The notes below the pieces were generated by a model, which searched no databases, was not told where the DNA came from, and saw only the letters and a program-made list of their open reading frames with translations. A DNA stretch of 64,000 nucleotides, from positions 1,488,001-1,552,000 of the forward strand of contig OY760140.1 of NCBI GenBank assembly GCA_963663215.1. Direction: 5' to 3'. Positions 1-7,334 of this stretch are shown piece by piece. The stretch comes from BJGV01 sp003230615 (GTDB taxonomy: Bacteria; Pseudomonadota; Gammaproteobacteria; Burkholderiales; Nitrosomonadaceae). A program made the translations under genes and the position numbers. The number at the start of each line of letters is the position of its first letter. Positions within the stretch are counted from its first letter, which is position 1.

Positions 1-904
1 GGTTACGATTTAATTCAAGTATGCCTACCTCCATTAACGGGTAATCTTTCTTCGGCCAGATCTTGGTGAGATCGAAAGGGTGATACGGAACCTTAGCGGC
101 ATCCTTCTCAGGCATAACCTGAACGTACATAGTCCAGCGCGGGTAGTCTTTGTTCTCAATTGCTTCGTATAGGTCACGTTGACTACTTTCGCGGTCATTA
201 GCTATGAGCTGAGCGGATTCCTCATCAGTAAGGTTCTTGATTCCCTGCTGAGTACTAAAATGAAACTTAACCCAAGTACGTTCATTCCTAGCATTTATAA
301 AGCTGAAAGTATGGCTGCCAAATCCGTGCATGTGGCGATAGGATGCGGGAATACCACGATCACTCATAACAATGGTTACTTGGTGCAGGGCCTCGGGCAG
401 CAAGGTCCAGAAATCCCAATTATTCTTAGCGCTACGCAAATTGGTGCGGGGGTCTCGCTTAACCGCATGGTTAAGATCTGGAAATTTGAGCGGGTCCCGC
501 AGAAAAAAGACTGGCGTATTGTTGCCAACGAGATCCCAGTTTCCCTCCTCAGTGTAAAACTTAATTGCAAAACCTCGGATGTCACGCTCTGCATCTGCTG
601 CTCCTCTTTCCCCGGCTACGGTAGAGAAACGCACAAAGAGATCTGTTCTCTTACCGACTTGGGAAAATATTTTAGCGCGAGTGTATTGAGAAATGTCGTT
701 TGTCACCGTTAAGCTACCATAGGCTCCTGATCCCTTGGCGTGCATGCGTCGTTCAGGAATTACTTCACGATCAAAGTGTGCAAGTTTCTCCATGAACCAG
801 ATGTCCTGGAGTAATGCGGGACCACGGGGGCCTGCGGTCATTACATTCTGGTTGTCAGGTACAGGTGCACCAGCGGAGGTAGTAAGTTTTTTGCTAGATT
901 TCAT
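1..904 (-). CDS. katA: Catalase, clade 3 monofunctional haem type (C-terminus beyond window)
   Basis: Breaks down hydrogen peroxide in the cytoplasm. The visible 301 residues translate without a break and carry the catalase core: RRMHAKG with the catalytic His near residue 55, the distal Asn in GNNTPVFF near residue 128, and RHMHGFGSHTFSF. The family is about 480 residues long, so roughly 180 are missing beyond position 1. I chose the ATG at 904 because GAGGAA lies six bases upstream; the ATG at 910 would have no spacing from that Shine-Dalgarno. It is divergent from oxyR and has an OxyR-type 37 bp site in the shared intergenic region, so peroxide induction is likely. The family call is secure; the letter of the symbol is conventional. 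Confidence 0.93.
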   Translation of the reverse strand, partial: MKSSKKLTTSAGAPVPDNQNVMTAGPRGPALLQDIWFMEKLAHFDREVIPERRMHAKGSGAYGSLTVTNDISQYTRAKIFSQVGKRTDLFVRFSTVAGERGAADAERDIRGFAIKFYTEEGNWDLVGNNTPVFFLRDPLKFPDLNHAVKRDPRTNLRSAKNNWDFWTLLPEALHQVTIVMSDRGIPASYRHMHGFGSHTFSFINARNERTWVKFHFSTQQGIKNLTDEESAQLIANDRESSQRDLYEAIENKDYPRWTMYVQVMPEKDAAKVPYHPFDLTKIWPKKDYPLMEVGILELNRN

Positions 905-968
905 TTTCATTTCCTCAATGGATGATTAGTACGTTACCAAGAATGCCTCCGATTGATTGATACGTCTA

Positions 969-1005
969 ATTGATTGTTATTAATGGAGTGATATACTGAG
1001 ACTAT
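969..1005 (-). promoter_or_regulatory. Candidate OxyR tetramer site upstream of catalase
   Basis: Read on the minus strand the site is ATAG-N7-ATAT-N7-TTAA-N7-CAAT, which has the spacing of the classical OxyR motif (four tetranucleotide half-sites ATAG/CTAT separated by seven bases). The first half-site is perfect, the others partial. Its proximal edge lies 65 bases from the catalase ATG, placing it where an activator would touch the promoter. The same arrangement at the same distance is found upstream of a second gene at 2873, which is the main reason for trusting it. Confidence 0.6.
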
Positions 1006-1048
1006 TGCAGTCTATCCATTGGTATTGGTTTTTGGGAGATTAGATTCG

Positions 1049-1951
1049 ATGACATTAAACGAGCTTCGCTATGCGGTCGCTGTTGCACAGGAACGTAATT
1101 TCCGGCGTGCGGCGGAGTGTTGTTTTGTCAGCCAACCTGCGCTAAGTGTTGCGATCCAAAAGCTTGAGGACGAGCTGGGTATACAGATCTTTGAACGATC
1201 TAAGGCCGAATTTGCTCTGACGGCTGTTGGTAATCTGGTAATCGAACAGGCGCAACGTGTATTGGAAGAGGCGGCCAAAGTCAAGTTGCTGGCAAGCGAA
1301 GGCCATAACCCCCTCGTCGGTCCGATTAGACTAGGTGTCATATTTACGGTAGGGCCTTACTTACTGCCAAAGATTATTCCAACACTGAAAAAACTCGCAC
1401 CCGAAATGCCCCTGGATATAGAAGAAGGGTTAACTGCTAATATCGAACAGCATTTACGTAATGGGCATCTAGATGTAGCTATCCTGGCATTGCCATTCGA
1501 AGTCCCGGGTGTAATTACTGAGCCACTATACGATGAGGTCTTCAAGGTCGTAGTCTCAAGCGGTCATCCGTGGGCGCGAATGAAATCGCTACGTAGTAGT
1601 GCGCTTGCCAAAGAAAAGGTATTGTTGCTTGACTCAGGCCATTGCTTTAGCAACCAAGTCATAGAGTTTTGTCCTGAACTCAGTCGACACTCACAAGATA
1701 CGGTACAAGGGAATTCACTTGAAACTATTAGAAACATGGTCGCCTCTGGGCTCGGTGTTACCGTTATGCCAGCCTGTGCTACGAACCCTTATCCTGGGGA
1801 TAAACTTTTGCAAGTAGTGCCATTCGCATCACCAGAGCCATCACGGCGGATTGCGATTGTCTGGCGCAAGAGTTTTAGTCGTCACAACGCAATTAATGTC
1901 ATTAAGCAGGCCATACATAAAGTAAAAGCACCATGGATGAAGCAGATTTAG
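1049..1951 (+). CDS. oxyR: OxyR, LysR-type peroxide sensor
   Basis: LysR-family regulator of 300 residues that activates peroxide-defence genes after a disulfide forms in the sensor domain. The N-terminal winged helix-turn-helix (MTLNELRYAV, SQPALSVAIQKLE) is followed by the substrate-binding-like domain. The two redox cysteines fall at residues 199 (DSGHCF) and 208 (IEFCPEL), exactly the Cys199/Cys208 numbering of E. coli OxyR. This supports the ATG at 1049, which has GGGAG about ten bases upstream, rather than a longer in-frame start at 1019. It is divergent from catalase; the intergenic OxyR site may also allow autoregulation (inference). Confidence 0.95.
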   Translation: MTLNELRYAVAVAQERNFRRAAECCFVSQPALSVAIQKLEDELGIQIFERSKAEFALTAVGNLVIEQAQRVLEEAAKVKLLASEGHNPLVGPIRLGVIFTVGPYLLPKIIPTLKKLAPEMPLDIEEGLTANIEQHLRNGHLDVAILALPFEVPGVITEPLYDEVFKVVVSSGHPWARMKSLRSSALAKEKVLLLDSGHCFSNQVIEFCPELSRHSQDTVQGNSLETIRNMVASGLGVTVMPACATNPYPGDKLLQVVPFASPEPSRRIAIVWRKSFSRHNAINVIKQAIHKVKAPWMKQI

Positions 1952-2066
1952 TGTTGAGAAGAGGCCGACCGAACAAAAATTTTAAATAGTTACGAAATAC
2001 GACTTAACCGTTCCATAGAATGTATGTCAACTGGCAAGAAAGAGACTGTCCAATTATGTCAAGATT

Positions 2067-2100
2067 GAATGTCCGCTTTTGGCACAAAGCGGACGTTGAG
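2067..2100. repeat. Dispersed GAATGTCCGC hairpin element, copy 1
   Basis: GTCCGCTTT and AAAGCGGAC form a perfect 9 bp stem around a TGGCAC loop, just after oxyR. Similar but decayed sequences beginning GAATGT-C/T-C/T-GC occur near 10231, 10870 and 15023, all between genes. It could double as a transcription stop for oxyR, but no T-run follows on the plus strand. Confidence 0.5.
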
Positions 2101-2143
2101 GAATAATCGCTATCTCCTCACAGAGATGTTTTTGGAGAAAACT

Positions 2144-2728
2144 TTAAGGAGTCGAGGCCAATTTTGGTCGCAGTACATCTGCTATGCATTCACGAGCACG
2201 AAATATTCTCGAGCGTACCGTGCCAATGGGACAATCCAGAATGCTTGCAATTTCCTCATAGCTCAGCCTATCGATTTCCCTAAGAGTAATCGCCATACGT
2301 AATTCTTCTGGTAACTTCCTCAGTTCTCTGGAAATGGTTCCGGCAATCTGCTTGGCTGCTAGCAATCGCTCTGGATTTTCATCATCCACAATCTCCGAAA
2401 CTTTGGGTTCGTTATTGTCTGCATTGAACGGTGGTTGATAAAGTGGAATGCGCCTGCGTTCAGCTGCAAGAAAATGCATAGTTGTATTTATCCCGATCCG
2501 ATGCAACCAAGTAGAAAACTGGCTATCTTCTCGGAACGACATGATTCCACAGTAAGCATTAATAAAAGATTCCTGGACCATGTCTTCAACCTGCTGTGGT
2601 AATTTAAGATAGCGAGAGATCACATGTGCAAGCTTGCGCTGATGCTTGACCACTAATATATCGAAGGCGTGACGCTCTCCTAACTTGGTTCGCCTAACTA
2701 AGTCGAGATCAGTAGCAACGCTATTCAA
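2144..2728 (-). CDS. rpoE: RpoE/AlgU-type ECF sigma factor, without anti-sigma genes
   Basis: RNA polymerase sigma factor of 194 residues. Region 2 is seen as VEDMVQESFINAY and FSTWLHRIGINT, region 4 as LPEELRMAITLREIDRLSYEEI and CPIGTVRSRIFRAR, all close to E. coli RpoE. The usual partner genes rseA, rseB and mucD/degP are absent; oxyR lies downstream in the opposite orientation. The only in-frame start is a TTG at 2728 without a clear ribosome site, five bases after the tandem stops of the preceding 45-residue ORF, so translation probably depends on coupling to it. Upstream sits a catalase-type OxyR promoter, suggesting peroxide-responsive expression (inference). It may be a paralogue of the housekeeping rpoE, which would lie elsewhere. 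Confidence 0.88.
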   Translation of the reverse strand: MNSVATDLDLVRRTKLGERHAFDILVVKHQRKLAHVISRYLKLPQQVEDMVQESFINAYCGIMSFREDSQFSTWLHRIGINTTMHFLAAERRRIPLYQPPFNADNNEPKVSEIVDDENPERLLAAKQIAGTISRELRKLPEELRMAITLREIDRLSYEEIASILDCPIGTVRSRIFRARECIADVLRPKLASTP

Positions 2729-2735
2729 GGTGTTA

Positions 2736-2873
2736 TTATTTAATTTTAGCCATTATTGAAGCACTAGACTGTCTCTGCTCTGCAATTAACCGTGCAACTT
2801 CCCGGCGCTGTTGGCAGCTTTGTTTGATCCAGCTAGGAATGGAGGTAGCGATATATTCCCAGATAAATTCCAT
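2736..2873 (-). CDS. 45-residue ORF of unknown function, first gene before the sigma factor
   Basis: The ATG at 2873 has GAGGAG six bases upstream, in a leader nearly identical in layout to that of catalase. The product begins MEFIWEYIATSIPSW, has one cysteine (IKQSCQQRR) and a charged helical second half. I recognise no family. It ends in TAATAA just before the TTG start of the sigma factor, so the two form one transcription and probably one translation unit. Candidates for its role include a leader peptide that makes sigma translation conditional or a small anti-sigma protein; the sequence does not decide. A longer in-frame ORF begins at 3005 but lacks this ribosome site and would cross the promoter. 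Confidence 0.6.
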   Translation of the reverse strand: MEFIWEYIATSIPSWIKQSCQQRREVARLIAEQRQSSASIMAKIK

Positions 2874-2937
2874 TTTTTTCTCCTCAATGAATGATCGGTA
2901 CGTTGCCAAGAATGTACCCAATTCATTAATAGATCCA

Positions 2938-2974
2938 ATTGTATTTTTATATAATAATGATAGAATATAACTAT
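2938..2974 (-). promoter_or_regulatory. Candidate OxyR tetramer site upstream of the small ORF and sigma factor
   Basis: On the minus strand: ATAG-N7-CTAT-N7-ATAT-N7-CAAT, a better match to the OxyR consensus than the catalase copy (two perfect and two three-of-four half-sites). It ends 65 bases before the ATG at 2873, the same distance as at catalase. The DNA between site and start also matches the catalase leader base by base over long stretches, for example GTACGTT-G/A-CCAAGAATG. The two promoters therefore look like an ancient duplication. Confidence 0.65.
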
Positions 2975-2994
2975 CAATAATTATTGGATAAGAT

Positions 2995-3394
2995 ATGGCA
3001 GCCATTGCAATACAAAATAAAAGCGAAATACTAAAGCGTGTCGCTGCGGGTGATAAGATTACAGATATAGGTAAATCCTATGGTGTTACTCAGCAGGCAA
3101 TAAGCAAGCAGCTATTGAGCGATCCTGAATGGATAGATGCACGTATGTCTGGGGCTTTAGCAAGGATAGAACATTGGGAAAAGGAAATAGAAGCGATTAA
3201 TGAAGGATCCTCACAGGTTGTACTCGGGCGCGCGCGAGATGCTATCTCATGCGAGATGGCGTGCAGAGCGCGAATTTCCTAGCCAATGGGGCAGCCAGAA
3301 GATGAATATTAATATAGGCAGCAACAGCTTAATCACTGTATCCGATGCATTAAGAGAAGATGTCAGCGCTCTAGTATCTCAGATACGTAAATAA
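2995..3394 (+). pseudogene. Phage-type helix-turn-helix protein, frameshifted
   Basis: The first frame reads MAAIAIQNKSEILKRVAAG followed by a helix-turn-helix (KITDIGKSYGVTQQAISKQLL) and resembles small DNA-binding or terminase-small-subunit-like proteins of prophages. It runs off frame at about 3230 inside a GCGCGCGC run. The next frame continues sensibly as AREMLSHARWRAEREFPSQWG and ends ALREDVSALVSQIRK at 3394. Adding two bases (one CG) restores an unbroken protein of about 133 residues, so the gene most likely lost one CG unit by slippage. It is divergent from the small ORF at 2873. Probably a phage relic; a phase-variable gene is a remote alternative. Confidence 0.6.
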
Positions 3395-3489
3395 GAGTAG
3401 TTAGCCTAAGCACTACTTTTATCCACCAAATTATGAATAGTATTTGCTGTTATTGTTGGATTAATTATCCTGGTCACGAATTAAAGCTG

Positions 3490-3690
3490 TTAATTCTTAG
3501 ATAGAGGCTTTAGAACCCCGCTACTATCTATAACATATCCAGGCTTGGTGTAATCTCTAGCCTCAATTCCCGGATAAGTTGGATAAGCTTTGTCTCCTTT
3601 GATCACAATACTAGGCTTCGAATAATCTATTGTTTGAGCTAATACGTTAAACGAAATAAAAAGCAAGGCGGCAAGATATAAATTTTTCAT
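3490..3690 (-). CDS. Small secreted protein with repeated DYxKPxxVI motif
   Basis: 66 residues. A signal peptide covers residues 1-18 (MKNLYLAALLFISFNVLA, cut before QT). The mature part repeats a short pattern, DYSKPSIVIKG and DYTKPGYVIDS. I recognise no family. It begins nine bases after the 39-residue membrane ORF upstream and is probably the last gene of the element's transcript. No strong ribosome site is seen. Confidence 0.55.
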   Translation of the reverse strand: MKNLYLAALLFISFNVLAQTIDYSKPSIVIKGDKAYPTYPGIEARDYTKPGYVIDSSGVLKPLSKN

Positions 3691-3699
3691 AGCGTAATT

Positions 3700-3819
3700 T
3701 TATTCATTACTTCCCACAGCTTCCCACACGCGAGGTTGATATGGAGATACTACATAGTAAACAACAATAATTGCTACTACGATTGCAATAATCAGAAACA
3801 GTTTATTTTTATCGAACAT
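3700..3819 (-). CDS. 39-residue single-pass membrane protein
   Basis: ATG at 3819 with AGGGG five bases upstream. The product starts MFDKNKLFLIIAIVVAIIVV, a short cytoplasmic N-terminus followed by one hydrophobic segment, then a 15-residue tail ending EAVGSNE. Too short for most gene finders. It sits between the TubC-like gene and the secreted 66-residue protein. Function unknown; a membrane-active or lysis-type peptide is possible but not shown. Confidence 0.5.
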   Translation of the reverse strand: MFDKNKLFLIIAIVVAIIVVYYVVSPYQPRVWEAVGSNE

Positions 3820-3884
3820 ATCAACCCCTAGTTAATTTTTCATATTACGTTACGCCACTATATACTTCATACCAATTCTAAACA

Positions 3885-4196
3885 CTAGAGTAAGTCAGCT
3901 TTATGCGCCAGTGAGGCAAAGCAGGTTAGAGCATCAACCGGATCACTCAGTGCATGAGTCAACGCTTCTTCATAATCTTCTTGGCTAAAGCCGTGATGAT
4001 CGCTTACAAGTCTAACCAATCGTCTTAATTCTTCTTCTTGGTGTAAAGCACACAGTATTTCAACCTTACTCTGCTGGATAGTTTGTTTGAGTTCGTTTGT
4101 CAGGTTTTTAGCGGGTGCGATCTGTAATCTGGAGTTATCTGTACTAACCGAAAATCCACTCTCACGAAGGGTAAAAATTAGGTCATTGGCGCCCAT
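3885..4196 (-). CDS. TubC N-terminal docking domain-related protein
   Basis: About 103 residues beginning MGANDLIFTLRESGFSVSTD. The first 55 residues fit the small TubC-type docking fold (an L-x-x-x-G-F-x-V pattern followed by LKQTIQQSKVEILCAL). Such proteins are often annotated next to replication ATPases of mobile elements; their role there is not known. I chose the ATG at 4196, with GGGAG eight bases upstream inside the end of the helicase gene. An in-frame TTG at 4211 and GTG at 4205 are alternatives. Confidence 0.6.
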   Translation of the reverse strand: MGANDLIFTLRESGFSVSTDNSRLQIAPAKNLTNELKQTIQQSKVEILCALHQEEELRRLVRLVSDHHGFSQEDYEEALTHALSDPVDALTCFASLAHKADLL

Positions 4197-4198
4197 AA

Positions 4199-5992
4199 TC
4201 AGCACTCCCAAGCATCTGCGATTACAGAAGGGCTCTCCTGAAGTTGCTCATTTTCCCCGAAGTTGCTCATACTATTTTGTTGAGCATCTTCGACATCTTC
4301 GCGAGCATCTTCGTAATTTTTGTTATTTAGGCTCCAAAACCATTTGCCTTTCATTCCTGATTTTGTGGGTTTAATTCCAAGATGTTTCTGCGCTCTGCGG
4401 ATAGTTGCCCACGCATAACCTGCATCTCTGCTTTCGCGCTTTACTTCGCCCGAAGTCATCGCCCCACCAGCCAGCAACTCTTTTAGGAATTGCTCAGCTT
4501 CACCAACTTCACTTGTACTGTCGCTAGATTCATTTTCTGCCAGTAACTCTCTTGCTGATCCCTCTACCGCTTGCCCCCACATCAAATAGCTAGAGAATAT
4601 GCCTTTGTAGCCTTCTATCTCTTTTTGATGGAGGTCATATTCAAAACCACCATGATCCAGACCAATATTACTTTTAGCACGGCAGAATATACGCTTGGTA
4701 GTCTCGTTATCTGAAATCTTGCCAGTTGCCAGAACAATGCGTGCCAATGCACCAAAAGCCAGGCTGCCTGTTACCCGTTCCAGGGGGTCTTTGCCTCCTG
4801 TGCCTTTAGAAAAATGGGAGATGCCTAACACGGCGCAATCTAGTTTTTCACCAAACTCCACCAATGGCTGCAAAGCTCTTCGTACTTCACCATTCTTGTG
4901 GCTATCGCAAGCAACAGCATTTACCACTAGGTCAACAATCAACAGAGAAATATCACCAATTCGCGCAGCAGCATGGTTCAACTCGGCTATGTCGATAGCG
5001 GGATCAAAGCTACGAATCTCATCGCCATGCAGAATGTTATCAATGAAATGGATTTTGGATAGATCAGCACCGGCAGCAAGTAATCTAGGGACTAGCGTAT
5101 CTTCTGCGGAATCCTCACCAGACCAGATAAGAACATTGCCAACAGGTGAGATTGTTCCATCTGGAAACCGTCCGCCGATGCTTACTGTTGCCGCAAGCGC
5201 AATTGCTATGGTGGTTTTACCTGTCCCTGCTTGACCTGCAAAAATATGGTATTTTCCACGAGCCAACCAGCCATCCTATAACCAGCTGATAGGTTTAGGC
5301 TTGATGTCGGCGGCACACGTTGTTTGAACTATTCCTTTTGTGGGTAATACAAAACTAGCACCAGGATCGCTCTCTGCCGCATTAACTTTTGCCAGAATAG
5401 GCAATGCCTCTATATCAGCAGCAGAAGCTTCAGGATGAAATGCAAGCCATTCCATAACATCATCGCCAGTGCCTAGACCGAGTTTGTCCACATCAACACA
5501 CGAAACAGTGCAGCCCATACTAAGTAAGATACTTGCAACGATTCCAGCGTATGCTTTCCCAGCGGCGTCGTTGTCAGGAAATATCTTTATAGTCTTACCC
5601 CGAAGCGGTTCCCAATCAGTAGCATCTGCACTTGTCGCGCTGCCGCTTGTGCTAGCTACTAGTCCAAGCTTATTTAATGCGTCAGCTTTTTGCTCACCCT
5701 CGGTAATCCAGACAATGGCTTCGGGATTATTTGCGATTCGATGTAATGCGTAGAGCGGTTTGCCGTTCTGAAATTTAGGCTCACCCATCTCGTAGCCTTG
5801 CCCGTTTAGCTTCATTGGGCGAATCCATTTTTCTTTAGTGTCGGGATGTTTACAACGGATTCGACAATAAATAGGAGTTCCATCGACATCGGTATAGGTG
5901 TGCAGTGCCACCGGCTTGAAGCCTTTATCAAGCATTGGCGCAGACAGTCTACGGGCAGCTTCTTTAGCTGTTTCAGGTGTTGAGGTATTCAT
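4199..5992 (-). pseudogene. TOPRIM primase-RepA-like helicase, interrupted by an in-frame TAG
   Basis: Replication protein of the element. The first part (5992-5276, 238 residues) has the TOPRIM motifs IVWITEGEQKADAL and IFPDNDAAGKAYA. It ends KPISWL-TAG. The next codons, in the same frame, read DGWLARGKYHIFAGQAGTGK, a RecA-like ATPase with Walker A GQAGTGKTT and Walker B LLIVDLVV, running 358 residues to 4199. Relatives usually have Trp between SWL and DGW, so TGG changed to TAG explains the break. The ATG at 5992 overlaps the zinc-finger gene's stop (ATGA) with GGGAGG upstream. The second half could restart only at a TTG at 5266. Probably inactive unless the amber codon is suppressed. Confidence 0.8.
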
Positions 5993-6261
5993 ACCACCTC
6001 CCCTGCGCCTAATTGCTTTGCTGCCGCAATAAATCCAAGTCCATATCTTTGCATATGGAAAGCTAAAACATCTCCACCACGCACACCACACGCCATACAT
6101 TTGAAGCCGCCAGTATCTAAGCGCACCCGTAAACTTGGATGGGTATCCTGGTGGAATGGACATATGGCATTTTTCCATTCGCCACCACCTGTGAACTTCA
6201 ATCCTTGCTCTTTGTAGTAATTCGCAGGATGTTGCAATGTCGATTTGTGAAATTTGCTCAT
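5989..6261 (-). CDS. Primase CHC2-type zinc-finger protein
   Basis: 90 residues with the DnaG-type zinc ribbon: CPFHQDTHPSLRV, then CMACGVRGGDVLAF, giving Cys-His-Cys-Cys ligands. In cellular primases this domain binds template DNA and is fused to TOPRIM. Here it is a separate gene whose stop overlaps the ATG of the TOPRIM-helicase by ATGA, so the two products probably work together. GGGAGGG precedes its ATG, which overlaps the previous gene's stop. Confidence 0.8.
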   Translation of the reverse strand: MSKFHKSTLQHPANYYKEQGLKFTGGGEWKNAICPFHQDTHPSLRVRLDTGGFKCMACGVRGGDVLAFHMQRYGLGFIAAAKQLGAGEVV

Positions 6262-6521
6262 CGTACAACCCTCCCCACAAGTCTAAATACAAGAAGGGCA
6301 AGGCAATATGAAATTTGCCGCCAAAGATGCCCTAAATCTGCATGGTCTCGTCGGTTTTCTTCAAGCCTAAAATTAGCAATCCAAAACGATCTTGAAAAAC
6401 GCTCATAGTTTTTCTTGACTAAGTTGGAAGTAACGGTGAAAATGGAATTGTTGTAGACTCCTTTTGTATCTGTTTCACTTATGCCCAGTTCGCGCTGGGC
6501 ATAATTTTTTGAAGAGTTCAT
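6258..6521 (-). CDS. Unknown 87-residue protein of the element
   Basis: Begins MNSSKNYAQRELGIS and is rich in Arg and aromatic residues, with a hydrophobic stretch ISYCLALLVFRLVG near the C-terminus. It overlaps AlpA upstream and the zinc-finger gene downstream by ATGA, and GAGGAGG precedes its ATG, so it is probably translated. No family recognised. Confidence 0.5.
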   Translation of the reverse strand: MNSSKNYAQRELGISETDTKGVYNNSIFTVTSNLVKKNYERFSRSFWIANFRLEENRRDHADLGHLWRQISYCLALLVFRLVGRVVR

Positions 6522-6715
6522 TTACCCTCCTCAATTTTTTCTTCAATCCATAAATCAATTGCCTCAGAATCCCACGCCACTGATCTAGCACCGATTGAAA
6601 TCGGTTTGGGAAAACTGCCTTCCTTTATTTTTTCGTATATCGTTGTGCGCCCCATGCCAACCCTTCCTTTTACAGTGGGCAAGCGCATCAAACACCGCCT
6701 CGGTTGCTCTACCAT
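6518..6715 (-). CDS. alpA: AlpA-family excisionase/regulator
   Basis: 65 residues with the MerR/Xis-like winged helix typical of AlpA: RLPTVKGRVGMGRTTIYEKI, then FPKPISIGARSVAWDSEAIDLWI. AlpA-like proteins control integrase expression and excision of P4-type elements. GAGG lies seven bases before the ATG. It heads the replication gene string; about 100 bp without a gene separate it from the upstream unit. Confidence 0.85.
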   Translation of the reverse strand: MVEQPRRCLMRLPTVKGRVGMGRTTIYEKIKEGSFPKPISIGARSVAWDSEAIDLWIEEKIEEGK

Positions 6716-6818
6716 TTAAAATCCTCCATGTTCGATAAATTAAAACTGTCACAACACGAACGATACAGGATTTCTATGGTAGAAGCAAGTTAAGTATATG
6801 AACTTAAAGTGAAAAAGA

Positions 6819-7334
6819 TTATAGATAGCTGCCACCGTTTTTCCTTTTTTCCACCAGAATGGTTTTTTGAATGTAGTCGTAAGACTCTTTTGGAAATGCT
6901 TTTTTGATACGCTTGATAATTTCCTTCTCATCCTTTACACCAGAATCAATTAACTCTTTTCTTTTTTGTATTATTGGCTCTTTGCGGGAATTACTTCTGA
7001 TATTTGTTTTTCTACCTGTATTTCCCCCGCCCTTTTTGTGACCTTTTAAACCTTCACTATATTTTTTGGTATGACCTAAGAGTGAATTATTAATAAGCCA
7101 TTCATAAAAATATTCTCGAAACTCTTCTTTGCACCAACGTTCTCGCTCTTTATTATTATTTAATGTATCGGGGGGTTTCATAAGAATAGTATCACTGTCA
7201 CTTGGCATAAAAGTGGATAGAAACTGCGATAAATACTGTTTCCGTTCATAAGTTTCACGCCTACAGGAATCAAAGAATTCCTCATATATATATCGTGCAT
7301 GATTTGTTATCGAAGCCTTTTTTCTTGAAGTCAT
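6819..7334 (-). CDS. Unknown Lys-rich protein following the integrase
   Basis: 171 residues, strongly basic in the second half (GLKGHKKGGGNTGRK, then EKEIIKRIKKAFPKESYDYI). Its ATG overlaps the integrase stop as ATGA. The gene is more AT-rich than its neighbours. The C-terminal helical part could bind DNA, but no known domain is evident. Confidence 0.55.
   Translation of the reverse strand: MTSRKKASITNHARYIYEEFFDSCRRETYERKQYLSQFLSTFMPSDSDTILMKPPDTLNNNKERERWCKEEFREYFYEWLINNSLLGHTKKYSEGLKGHKKGGGNTGRKTNIRSNSRKEPIIQKRKELIDSGVKDEKEIIKRIKKAFPKESYDYIQKTILVEKRKNGGSYL

Noticed and set aside
179..712. 177-residue plus-strand ORF
   Set aside because: It is the reverse-strand shadow of the catalase gene, which has full family motifs.
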